64,000 nucleotides of DNA. Source: Streptomyces albipurpureus. Its GTDB lineage: Bacteria; Actinomycetota; Actinomycetes; Streptomycetales; Streptomycetaceae. The DNA is taken from NCBI RefSeq assembly GCF_023701525.1, contig NZ_JAMQAW010000010.1, forward strand, positions 273,675 to 337,674, given 5' to 3'. Position 1 is the first letter of the stretch. Every line of letters starts with the position of its first letter. A model generated the notes under the pieces. It saw only the letters and a list, made by a program, of their open reading frames with translations. It ran no database searches and was not told where the DNA came from. This document shows, in pieces, positions 8,159 to 15,802 of this stretch. A program made the translations under genes and the position numbers.

Positions 8159-8458
8159 TCATACGTCGATCCTGCCCCCGTTTCTTTCGCGTTCGATCTC
8201 TTCGGAAAGCCCGCCCAGCCGAGCCCTTGCGGGCCGTCGTGGCGAGTCGGTGAGGAGGTACACACCCTGGGGTGCGTAGATGAGAGTGCGCCGGGTGGTG
8301 CGGAGTCGCACATAGGGGCGGAATGGGGGCAGGTGCTCGTCATGGAAGGGGGTGTGCCGGTCCCTGGCGTGTTGCGGTGTGAGGGTGGCCCAGGGCCCGT
8401 GGCAGGCATCGAGCCGAACCGGCCCATGGGCAAGATGAACCAATGGGCATTGGGGCAT
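8159..8458 (-). CDS. Possible small protein between the kinase and XRE genes
   Basis: A weakly supported reading frame of about 99 residues. The C-terminal 55 codons (EHLPPFRPYVRLRTTRRTLI onward) have strongly GC-biased third positions on this strand, which suggests real coding and gives LIYAPQGVYLLTD. The N-terminal part looks poor, so the true start may lie further inside; the ATG at 8458 overlaps the XRE start on the other strand. No family was recognised. If it is not a gene, then 8010-8442 is an intergenic region with no recognised element. Confidence 0.35.
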   Translation of the reverse strand: MPQCPLVHLAHGPVRLDACHGPWATLTPQHARDRHTPFHDEHLPPFRPYVRLRTTRRTLIYAPQGVYLLTDSPRRPARARLGGLSEEIERERNGGRIDV

Positions 8459-9549
8459 TGACCAGGGACCTACGCAAAGCGCGAGGATGGTCACAGGGAC
8501 GACTCGCGGATGAAATCAATATCGCGTTCGGAACGTCCCTCACACGGGAGTACGTCAGCCGCTGGGAGCGTTCCAAGGTGGCACCAGGCCCCTTCTATCT
8601 CCGGTGTCTTTCGGCCGTCCTGGACGTGCCCCTAGCTGTCCTTGAGGGTGAAGTGAAGCGTCGTACTTTCCTGTCCGATGTGGCGGCCACCGCCATAGCC
8701 CCCGTGGTGGCCTCAGATCTGCTGAGCACCGGGTTTTCCGCCAGGCTCAAAGGCGGGCCTTCCGTTGAGGAGTGGGAGGAGAAGCTCTCCACCTATGGCA
8801 CGGAATACATGAGCCTTGGCGCTGAGGACATTCAACGGCGGGTGGCGGGCGAGCTCGTCCTCGTGCAGCAGCAGTTGGACGAGCCCCGGTTGTGGTCTGT
8901 CGCGGCCCGGCTTATGACCCTGTACGCGAAGACGTTCCCCGGAAATGACGGAGCGAAGGCGGTGAGCTGGTATCGGCTCGCTGCCGCAGCCGCTGATCAG
9001 TCGGCAGACGATCAGACTCGGGTCTGGGTCCGGGGGCGGGCGGCGATCGCCCTTGGGTACGAGGGTGCCTCGCTCGGTGTCGCCGACCTGTTCGCGGATC
9101 AGGCCGTGGCGATCAGTGACCAGCCATCCCTGGGGCTCTTGAACGCCCTGATGGGCAAGGCTCACGCGGCGGCCGTCCGGGGCGACTCTCAGACCGCACG
9201 ACGTCTGCTGGACCAGGGGCTTCGGGTCTTTGAGCAGGCGGGGTCATACGAGCAGACATCTGACTACGCCGTTCCCTGGTGGCGCATGAATGTCTTCGTC
9301 TCGCTTCTCGCCGCTCGCCTGGGCGATGAGACTGCGGCGGTTGACGCACAGGATGCCGCGAGGGCGGACCTTCCCCGCGCGCTCCCCCGGTTCGCAACAC
9401 ACCTGGAGATGCATCGGGGACTGATGATGGCGAAGTCCGGCGACAGGAGAGGAGGCGCGACCTACGCCCGTGCGGCACTCAACGCGCTTCCTCCGGAGAA
9501 GCACTCGCTGACCCTGCGCCTCCTCATGGCGGAGATCGAGCCTGCCTGA
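8443..9549 (+). CDS. XRE-family regulator with helical-repeat C-terminus
   Basis: A 368-residue regulator. An N-terminal helix-turn-helix (residues 1-60, WSQGRLADEIN...REYVSRWERSKVAPG) is followed by VKRRTFLSDVAATAIAPVVA, a twin-arginine-like hydrophobic segment seen inside many Streptomyces XRE proteins and not a likely export signal here. The remainder is alpha-helical with repeated A-rich helices (TPR-like, about residues 100-360), often used for ligand or peptide sensing. It is divergent from the APH-like kinase, and I infer that it may regulate that gene. No DNA site was identified. Confidence 0.82.
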   Translation: MGIGALTRDLRKARGWSQGRLADEINIAFGTSLTREYVSRWERSKVAPGPFYLRCLSAVLDVPLAVLEGEVKRRTFLSDVAATAIAPVVASDLLSTGFSARLKGGPSVEEWEEKLSTYGTEYMSLGAEDIQRRVAGELVLVQQQLDEPRLWSVAARLMTLYAKTFPGNDGAKAVSWYRLAAAAADQSADDQTRVWVRGRAAIALGYEGASLGVADLFADQAVAISDQPSLGLLNALMGKAHAAAVRGDSQTARRLLDQGLRVFEQAGSYEQTSDYAVPWWRMNVFVSLLAARLGDETAAVDAQDAARADLPRALPRFATHLEMHRGLMMAKSGDRRGGATYARAALNALPPEKHSLTLRLLMAEIEPA

Positions 9550-9668
9550 GCCCGCCGGTCACCACCACGACGGGACCTGCTCCGAGCCCGCCGGTCGTCA
9601 CCGCGAAACCGGCCTGCCCAGGTGCCCCAGTCGTCAGCGCGGCCCCGAACACCACCGGCGAGGGGCCC

Positions 9669-10898
9669 TCACCCCACCACCGTGTACCCCGCACCCCGCA
9701 GTGCCGCCGCGACCTCGTCGCAGTGCTCAGGCCCCTTGGTCTCCAGTTGGAGTTCCACCTCCACCTCCGTGAGCCCAAGGCGCGGGTCGGTGCGGACATG
9801 GCTCACGTCGAGGACGTTGGCGTCCAGCACCGACAGGGAACCGAGGAGGGCGGCCAGGGCGCCCGGGCGGTCGGTCAGGCGCAGGCGCAGGGAGAGGTAG
9901 CGGCCGGCGGCGGCCATTCCGTGGCGCAGTATGCGCTGCATCAGCAGGGGGTCCACATTGCCACCGGACAGGATGGCGACCACCGGACCGCGGAAGCTCT
10001 TGGGATCGCTCAGCAGGGCGGCCACCGGAGATGCTCCGGCCGGCTCGACGACGAGCTTCGCTCGTTCCAGGCAGAGCAGCAGCGCGCTGGACAGGGCGTC
10101 CTCGGAGACCGTGCGGACCTCGTCGACGAGCTCGTTGATGATGTGGAACGGCACGTCTCCGGGGCGGCCCACCTTGATCCCGTCGGCCATGGTCACCGGC
10201 GTGTCTATCGAGACGGGGTGGCCCGCGGCCAGGGAGGGCGGGTAGGCGGCGGCGCCCTCGGCCTGTACCCCGACCACGCGTACGTCGGGCCGCACCGCCT
10301 TCACCGCGACCGCGATGCCGGCCGCGAGTCCGCCGCCGCCGATACCGACGACGATCGTGCGCACCTCGGGGCACTGCCCCAGGATCTCCAGGCCCACCGT
10401 GCCCTGCCCGGCGATGATGTCCGGGTGGTCAAAGGGGTGGATGAAGACCGCGCCCGTCTCGTCGGCGTACTCCTGCGCGGCGGCCATGGTCTCGTCGACG
10501 ACCTGCCCGTAGAGCCTCACATCAGCGCCGTACTCCTGTGTCGCCGCCACCTTGGGGAGCGGTGCCCCCACCGGCATGAAGACGGTCGAGCGCACTCCGA
10601 GCAGGGAGGAGGCCAGGGCCACCCCCTGGGCGTGGTTTCCGGCGGACGCGGCGACGACGCCCGCGGCGCGTTCCTCCGGGCGCAGTCCCGCTATCCGCAC
10701 GTAGGCGCCGCGCAGCTTGAAGGAGCCGGTGCGCTGGAGGTTCTCGCACTTGAAGTGGACCGGGGCGCCCACCAGCTGTGACAGATGCCTGCTGCCCTCC
10801 ATAGCGGTAACGCGCGCGACACCGGAGAGCATCTTCTGGGCCCCACGGACATCGTCGAGGATGACGGGGCGAAAGGTGTCAGGCCTGCTGAAGGTCAT
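9669..10898 (-). CDS. ilvA: Threonine ammonia-lyase with ACT domain
   Basis: A 409-residue PLP enzyme that deaminates threonine to 2-oxobutanoate, feeding isoleucine synthesis. The PLP Lys is in LQRTGSFKLRGAY, the phosphate-binding glycine loop is VGIGGGGLAAGIAVAV, and the catalytic fold ends near residue 325. A single C-terminal ACT domain follows (YLSLRLRLTDRPGALAALLG...VELQLETKG). This is the short form, with one ACT domain. Catabolic TdcB-type enzymes are similar in length, so biosynthetic versus catabolic use is inferred from the core location only. Confidence 0.9.
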   Translation of the reverse strand: MTFSRPDTFRPVILDDVRGAQKMLSGVARVTAMEGSRHLSQLVGAPVHFKCENLQRTGSFKLRGAYVRIAGLRPEERAAGVVAASAGNHAQGVALASSLLGVRSTVFMPVGAPLPKVAATQEYGADVRLYGQVVDETMAAAQEYADETGAVFIHPFDHPDIIAGQGTVGLEILGQCPEVRTIVVGIGGGGLAAGIAVAVKAVRPDVRVVGVQAEGAAAYPPSLAAGHPVSIDTPVTMADGIKVGRPGDVPFHIINELVDEVRTVSEDALSSALLLCLERAKLVVEPAGASPVAALLSDPKSFRGPVVAILSGGNVDPLLMQRILRHGMAAAGRYLSLRLRLTDRPGALAALLGSLSVLDANVLDVSHVRTDPRLGLTEVEVELQLETKGPEHCDEVAAALRGAGYTVVG

Positions 10899-11054
10899 GA
10901 CGCCAAGTCTCGCAGCTCACACGCGGCACGGCCGCCCGGCGAAGCCACTCCCGAACCGCTTGTTATGGGTTTTCCCAGGCCCGGTACGCACCGCCCCAGG
11001 GCCGCGTACTCTGTCCCCCACCAATCGACCACCGCACGAGAGAGCCCCCTGGCC

Positions 11055-11600
11055 ATGCCCACTTCTCAGGACATGACGACTCATCTCGAACCTGGCCTCC
11101 TCGATGCTCTCCAGCACCAGGTCGCCCTCTTCGCACGTCGCGCGGAGCAGACCCGGCTCGGCGGGGTCGGCCAGGTCCGCAATTCCATGGACCGTGCCGC
11201 CTATCTGCTGCTCAACCGGCTTGACCGGGAGGGTCCGATGGGTGTGAAAGCACTCGCAGCAGGGATGGGCATCGACTCATCGACCGTCACCCGCCAAGTC
11301 GCACCGCTGGTCGACACCGGCCTGGTGAAACGCACCTCACACCCGGAGGACGGCAGGGCCGTCGTACTACAGCTCTCCCCTCGCGGTCAGGCTCGCCTCG
11401 AAGAGGTCCGCAGCTCGCGTCGAGAGCTGATGGCGCAGGTCACGGACGGTTGGACGGAGTCGGAGCGAGAGTCGTTCTGCACCCTGCTCACCCGTTTCAA
11501 CACCGCGCTCTCGGACCGTCAGACAGGGATGTCACCGATCGACCAGGGGGTGGCCGGACTGCCCTCGATCAGCGCACAGAATCCGCCGACGGTGTCATAG
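11055..11600 (+). CDS. MarR-family transcriptional regulator
   Basis: A 181-residue protein with a MarR winged helix: YLLLNRLDREGPMGVKALAA, the recognition helix around GIDSSTVTRQVAPLVDTGLV, and the wing KRTSHPEDGRAVVLQLSPRG. The flanking N- and C-terminal helices (about residues 10-40 and 125-165) would form the dimer interface. It is divergent from ilvA by about 150 bp. ATG 11055 is chosen because it begins the conserved part and upstream codons show no homology. Ligand and targets are unknown. Confidence 0.85.
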   Translation: MPTSQDMTTHLEPGLLDALQHQVALFARRAEQTRLGGVGQVRNSMDRAAYLLLNRLDREGPMGVKALAAGMGIDSSTVTRQVAPLVDTGLVKRTSHPEDGRAVVLQLSPRGQARLEEVRSSRRELMAQVTDGWTESERESFCTLLTRFNTALSDRQTGMSPIDQGVAGLPSISAQNPPTVS

Positions 11601-11914
11601 GACACCCCACGCCCGGCGTCACAACACATCGCGTCCGGCGTGATGCGCCCAAACGCCCCTAGGCCCGTCCAACTCAGCAGGCTCCTCGGGGCGACCGTCC
11701 TCAAGGGTACGAACCCATACGGCTTCTTCGGCTCGTACGGTTCCACCGACGCAGACCCGTCCGCACCACATCGCCCGGAACGGGTACCACTGCACCGGAC
11801 GGGTACGGCTTCACCGGCTCGTACCACTCCGCAAAGCCATCGCACGGACCTCCAACACCACAACCCCGGTGTCCAGGCTCCTCGCGTAGGTGCACGAAGT
11901 GCCGCGCCGACCTC
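11601..11914. other. Intergenic stretch with an imperfect direct repeat
   Basis: No gene is supported here. Two copies of a TACGGCTTC..CGGCTCGTAC segment (near 11718-11738 and 11804-11823) form an imperfect direct repeat of about 21 bp; on the minus strand both would read YEP-KPY. Purpose unknown. Confidence 0.35.
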
Positions 11915-12463
11915 TTGACCACGGCCGTACGGCTGCCTCTATATGAGGACGTGAGCGAGCGGCGGTCGGCACTGGCGGATCGCCGCGCCCGGGAGTTCGA
12001 GGCGTTTGTCACGGGCGCGGCTGGGCGGCTGCTCCATGCCGCCACCCTGCTGACGGCCGAGACTCCCGACGCCAATCCGCGCGCCCAGCGGCTGCTGACG
12101 GCCGCGCTGGCGCAGACATACGTGGAGTGGGATCGGCTACGCGGCGAAGATCCTTACAACCGCACCCGCCAGGAACTGGCCACCCGTTTCGCCCGTGTCT
12201 CCTGGCGCCGGCAGCGTACGGACGGCGGAGTGCTGGCCCAACTCACCCCGCAGGAGCGGTTGGTGGTGGTGTTGCGGCTGTACGAGCAAGTCGCCGAGGA
12301 GCAGACGGCGGCGCTGATGGGGCTGCCGGTGGAGCGGGTGCGTACGGTCTGTCGCCGCTCGGTCGCGGCACTGTGCGCCACCAGAAGATCACGGCCGTCC
12401 GGTGGGCCGCTCCGCACTGCTGGGGGCGGCCCGGCGCAGGGGTCTTCGGAGCCGGGGCCATGA
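11915..12463 (+). CDS. Sigma-70 region-4-like regulatory protein
   Basis: A 182-residue protein with the C-terminal helix-turn-helix typical of ECF sigma factors (LTPQERLVVVLRLYEQVAEE, then TAALMGLPVERVRTVCRRSVA), giving promoter -35 type binding. The region corresponding to sigma region 2 is weak, so it may be an atypical SigE-like factor or a sigma-like regulator. The TTG at 11915 gives the longest form; a GTG at 11951, with GAGGA almost adjacent, is an alternative. It is coupled to the next gene by an ATGA overlap, an arrangement usual for a sigma factor and its membrane partner. Confidence 0.65.
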   Translation: MTTAVRLPLYEDVSERRSALADRRAREFEAFVTGAAGRLLHAATLLTAETPDANPRAQRLLTAALAQTYVEWDRLRGEDPYNRTRQELATRFARVSWRRQRTDGGVLAQLTPQERLVVVLRLYEQVAEEQTAALMGLPVERVRTVCRRSVAALCATRRSRPSGGPLRTAGGGPAQGSSEPGP

Positions 12464-12711
12464 CGCGCCCGAGCCGTATGGAGATCGAGGTCCGTCGGAT
12501 GCTGGAGACCCGCCCGGCGCCCATCCCCGCTGGTCTCTCCCTGCGGGCTGCCGCCCGAGGCGCTCGGCTGCTGCGTCGGCGGCGCGTGGTGCGCGGATCG
12601 GGATGGTTGCTGCTGGTCGCGCTGGTGCTGGTGTTCACGGTGTGGATGGCGGTGGCGCAGCCCTGGGACATGCCTCCGGCGAAGACGACGCCCCCGGTGG
12701 ATGACTGGTGA
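12460..12711 (+). CDS. Small membrane-anchored partner of the sigma-like protein
   Basis: An 83-residue protein. A basic N-terminal half (MEIEVRRMLETRPAPIPAGL, then RLLRRRRVVRG) precedes one transmembrane helix (WLLLVALVLVFTVWMAV) and a short external tail. Its ATG overlaps the stop of the sigma-like gene (ATGA). The layout suggests a membrane-tethered regulator of that protein, but no anti-sigma domain or zinc motif is visible, so this role is inferred from position only. Confidence 0.7.
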   Translation: MTRPSRMEIEVRRMLETRPAPIPAGLSLRAAARGARLLRRRRVVRGSGWLLLVALVLVFTVWMAVAQPWDMPPAKTTPPVDDW

Positions 12712-12813
12712 CACCGTCAGCGCACGTCATCATTACGCGGTGTTTGCCCAGATATATCCGCTGCGGAACTAGGCTGGGACCTGCGGTGTACCGACAGCTC
12801 CAAGGAGGTCGCC

Positions 12814-13005
12814 ATGACCAGGAAAGTCGCTGACTGCCGCACATTCCCCAGCGAGATGAACTGCACCCTCACCATCGCGGGTGAGGAAGAAGAGGTCGTC
12901 CGGGCAGCAACGGAACACGCGGTGTCCGTGCACAGCCATGAGGACTCCCCCGAACTGAGGGAGCAGGTCCGTGCCACGCTGGTGGACGAGAAGGTCCCGG
13001 CTTGA
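12814..13005 (+). CDS. DUF1059 protein
   Basis: A 63-residue protein matching DUF1059: MTRKVADCRTFPSE..CTLTIAGEEEEVVRAATEHAVSVH, with two cysteines and a central His-Glu cluster. AAGGAGGTCGCC precedes ATG 12814, a very strong ribosome-binding site. The family is small, widespread and of unknown role. It stands alone with a terminator downstream. Confidence 0.85.
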   Translation: MTRKVADCRTFPSEMNCTLTIAGEEEEVVRAATEHAVSVHSHEDSPELREQVRATLVDEKVPA

Positions 13006-13094
13006 CCTACCGCTCGGGTGGACCAGCGATCACCGAGCGTAGCCGCCCGGTTGGCGGCACCGGTGTGACACTTCACCACCGAGGGGACCACGTC

Positions 13095-13126
13095 TGAGCC
13101 GGCGCCCGTGAAGGGTCGCCGGCTCA
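13095..13126. terminator. Bidirectional terminator between DUF1059 and metB
   Basis: A hairpin with arms TGAGCCGGCG and CGCCGGCTCA, an inner CCC/GGG pairing and a short loop. It lies between convergent genes. Confidence 0.75.
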
Positions 13127-13174
13127 CTTCGTGGAAAGCCGTAGGAGCGGCACAGAGGCCGTACGGGCGGTCGG

Positions 13175-14332
13175 CTAACGCCCGAGTGCCTGCTGGAGAT
13201 CGGCCAGCAGATCGTCGATCGCCTCCAGACCGACCGAGAGCCGCACCAGGTCAGCTGGTACCTCAAGGGCGGAACCCGCCACCGAGGCGTGGGTCATCCG
13301 GCCCGGATGCTCGATCAGTGACTCCACCCCACCGAGTGACTCACCGAGGGTGAAGAGCCGGGCGCGGTTGCAGACCTCCACGGCCGCCTCCTCGCCGCCT
13401 TCGACCCGGAAGGAGACCATTCCGCCGAAGGCCTTCATCTGCTTCGCGGCGACCTCATGGCCCGGGTGATCGGGCAGCCCCGGGTAGAGCACCTCGCTGA
13501 CCTTCGGGTGCCGGGTCAGCATCTCGGCGACCCGGCCGGCGTTCTCGCTGTGCCGGTCCATGCGGACCGGCAGGGTCTTGATCCCGCGCAGCACCAGCCA
13601 GGAGTCGAACGGACCGGCGATCGCTCCCATGGCGTTCTGGTGGTAGGCCAACTCCTCGCCGACCTCGGCGTCCGCGGCCACCAGGGCGCCGCCGACCACA
13701 TCGGAGTGGCCGCCCATGTACTTGGTGAGGGAGTGCACCACGAGGTCGGCGCCCAGGGCGATGGGCTGCTGGAGATAGGGGCTGGCGAAGGTGTTGTCCA
13801 CCACCAGCCGGGCGCTGGAGTTGCGGGCGACCTCCGCGAGAGCGGCGATGTCGGTGATGCCGAGCAGGGGGTTGGAGGGCGTCTCGACCCAGATCAGCTT
13901 GGTCTTGTCGGTGAGAGCGGCGCGCACCTGGGCGGGGTCGGAGGTGTCCGCCACCGACCATTCGACGCCCCAGCGGGCCACGACCTTGGCGAAGAGCCGG
14001 AAGGTGCCGCCGTAGGCGTCATTGGGAATCACCACATGGTCGCCGGGTTCGAGGAGCGTCCGCAGCAGGCAGTCCTCGGCCGCGAGCCCGGACGCGAAGG
14101 CGAGTCCGCGCCGACCGCCTTCCAGCGCCGCGAGGTTCTCCTCCAACGCGGTACGGGTCGGGTTGGCGCTACGGCTGTACTCGTACCCGCCGCGCAGTCC
14201 GCCGACGCCGTCCTGCTTGTAGGTCGAGACCTGGTAGATGGGCGGGACGACCGCGCCGGTCAGCGGGTCGGCGGTGTTGCCGGCGTGAATGGCGAGGGTT
14301 TCGAGGTTCTGGGAGCTGTACTGGTGGCTCAT
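13175..14332 (-). CDS. metB: Cystathionine gamma-synthase / PLP-dependent transsulfuration enzyme
   Basis: A 385-residue Cys/Met-metabolism PLP enzyme. The PLP-binding Lys lies in VVHSLTKYMGGHSDVVGG; YEYSRSANPTRTALE contacts the PLP phosphate, and the substrate-binding C-terminal segment ends with GVESLIEHPGRMTHAS and LVRLSVGLE. ATG 14332 starts MSHQYSS, the family N-terminus; the open frame extends upstream without homology. Cystathionine gamma-synthase joins O-succinyl- or O-acetylhomoserine with cysteine; gamma-lyases are very similar, and sequence alone cannot exclude that activity. It is divergent from the next gene. Confidence 0.88.
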   Translation of the reverse strand: MSHQYSSQNLETLAIHAGNTADPLTGAVVPPIYQVSTYKQDGVGGLRGGYEYSRSANPTRTALEENLAALEGGRRGLAFASGLAAEDCLLRTLLEPGDHVVIPNDAYGGTFRLFAKVVARWGVEWSVADTSDPAQVRAALTDKTKLIWVETPSNPLLGITDIAALAEVARNSSARLVVDNTFASPYLQQPIALGADLVVHSLTKYMGGHSDVVGGALVAADAEVGEELAYHQNAMGAIAGPFDSWLVLRGIKTLPVRMDRHSENAGRVAEMLTRHPKVSEVLYPGLPDHPGHEVAAKQMKAFGGMVSFRVEGGEEAAVEVCNRARLFTLGESLGGVESLIEHPGRMTHASVAGSALEVPADLVRLSVGLEAIDDLLADLQQALGR

Positions 14333-14480
14333 GCACACAGAGGGTAGTCCGGCCGGGGAGGTGACGTGGCTACCGTCCACGGGCGCGGCTGGAGCGCGGG
14401 CGGAGTGCGCAGCTGGCGGGCTTGCGCGGGCGCCGACCTCGGCGTGGCTTGTTTGCGGGGCAGTCCTGGACAATGGCGTC

Positions 14481-15587
14481 ATGGAGATTCTGTGGTTCCT
14501 GATCGCGATGGGCATGCTGGCCGCGATCATCGGTCCTTATGTCATGCGCCGCCGCCGCGGCGGCATCTATCAGGTGGCGCCCGGTTCACCCGATGCCGCT
14601 GATCCGCAGACATACGGGTTCCTGCGCCAGGAGGAGCTCGATATCCGGCTCCCCGGCCCTGACCAGGATCTTCTCGATGTGCTCGATGTCGTCCAGCGCA
14701 CCCAGGACTGGCGGGCGGCGGCCCAGTTGCTCGCCGGGACCGCCAGGGACGGCGAGGTGCGCTGGCAGCGGGTGCAGGCCTTCGCCGGAGCCGCGTCGTT
14801 GGAGCTCCAGGAGAAGCCCGGTGTGGGCGGGGCCTGGTTGCGGGCCTGGCGTGCGGAGTCCCCCAAGGACGCGGGCGGTGCCCAGGTGCACGCGGAGTTC
14901 CTGGTCCAGCAGGCCTGGCGGTCCTCAGCCCCGGGCACCGACGACTTCCGGATCATCCTCGAAGAGGCCCGTACGGTCGCCGAGGGCGCGGCGCTCCTCG
15001 CACCGGGGGACCCCGTCCCGTACATCGTGGAACTCGCCATCGCCCGTGGTCTGGGCTATCCGCACGAGCGGTTCGACCAGGTGTGGGCCAAGGTGATCGA
15101 CCGGGCTCCGGAGCATATGGGCGCCCATCTGGCGGCCCTGCGGTACTGGAGCGAGAAGTGGCACGGCAGCCGTGAGGAGGCGGACCACTTCGCGACCACG
15201 GCCGCGGCCCGCGCACCGCACGGCTCGCTCCTCGCGGCGCTGCCGCTCTTCGCCGTGTACGAGCACATGCCGGATCTGGTGATGGTGCAGGGCTTCTACC
15301 AGACCGCGGTGGTGTCCAAGGCGATGGACGGCGCTCTGTACGCGGTGCACTCGGCGCGCGCCGACGACCCGATGCTGGCCCACGCACGCCATCTGCTGGT
15401 ACTCTTCCTCGTCCGTTCGCAGCGATGGGCCGAGGCGATGAGCCAGTTGGTGCGGGTGGATGGGCATGTGGGGGCGGTGCCGTGGACCGAGAGCTCGGAT
15501 CCGGCCGCGGAGTACACGGTGTACAGGAATCTGGCGGTCGCGGGCTACGAGGCCAACGGCGGCAGCCCGGCCACGCTGTCGAACTAG
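14481..15587 (+). CDS. Membrane-anchored helical protein of unknown function
   Basis: A 368-residue protein. An N-terminal helix (MEILWFLIAMGMLAAIIGPY) is followed by a basic stop-transfer sequence (RRRRGG) and a long, probably cytoplasmic alpha-helical region rich in Ala, Trp and Glu, with TPR-like character (for example DWRAAAQLLAGTA and RYWSEKWHGSREEAD). No enzyme motif was seen. It ends about 5-10 bases before a probable terminator hairpin. It resembles conserved Streptomyces hypothetical proteins in this location; no function is claimed. Confidence 0.75.
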   Translation: MEILWFLIAMGMLAAIIGPYVMRRRRGGIYQVAPGSPDAADPQTYGFLRQEELDIRLPGPDQDLLDVLDVVQRTQDWRAAAQLLAGTARDGEVRWQRVQAFAGAASLELQEKPGVGGAWLRAWRAESPKDAGGAQVHAEFLVQQAWRSSAPGTDDFRIILEEARTVAEGAALLAPGDPVPYIVELAIARGLGYPHERFDQVWAKVIDRAPEHMGAHLAALRYWSEKWHGSREEADHFATTAAARAPHGSLLAALPLFAVYEHMPDLVMVQGFYQTAVVSKAMDGALYAVHSARADDPMLAHARHLLVLFLVRSQRWAEAMSQLVRVDGHVGAVPWTESSDPAAEYTVYRNLAVAGYEANGGSPATLSN

Positions 15588-15592
15588 CCGAA

Positions 15593-15637
15593 GGCGCGCG
15601 CGAGGGGCCCTGGAGGTAGCTCCACGGCCCTGCGCGC
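15593..15637 (+). terminator. Probable terminator hairpin
   Basis: Imperfect nested arms GGCGCG..GGGGCC..GGAG and CTCC..GGCCC..CGCGCC begin just after the stop codon of the preceding gene. Confidence 0.6.
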
Positions 15638-15802
15638 CAAGGGTGTTTCGGCCATCACCGGAACTATCACTCAGAGATTTGCCGCTGAGGCCGAGTCAGG
15701 TAATACTCCCAATTTCCCCCCACGTCACACAGTCATGTCCGCATCACTACCGTCCCATCGCGGACACGGTCCCTGATGTCTCCATGTCTGGGGGAGTGCC
15801 CG

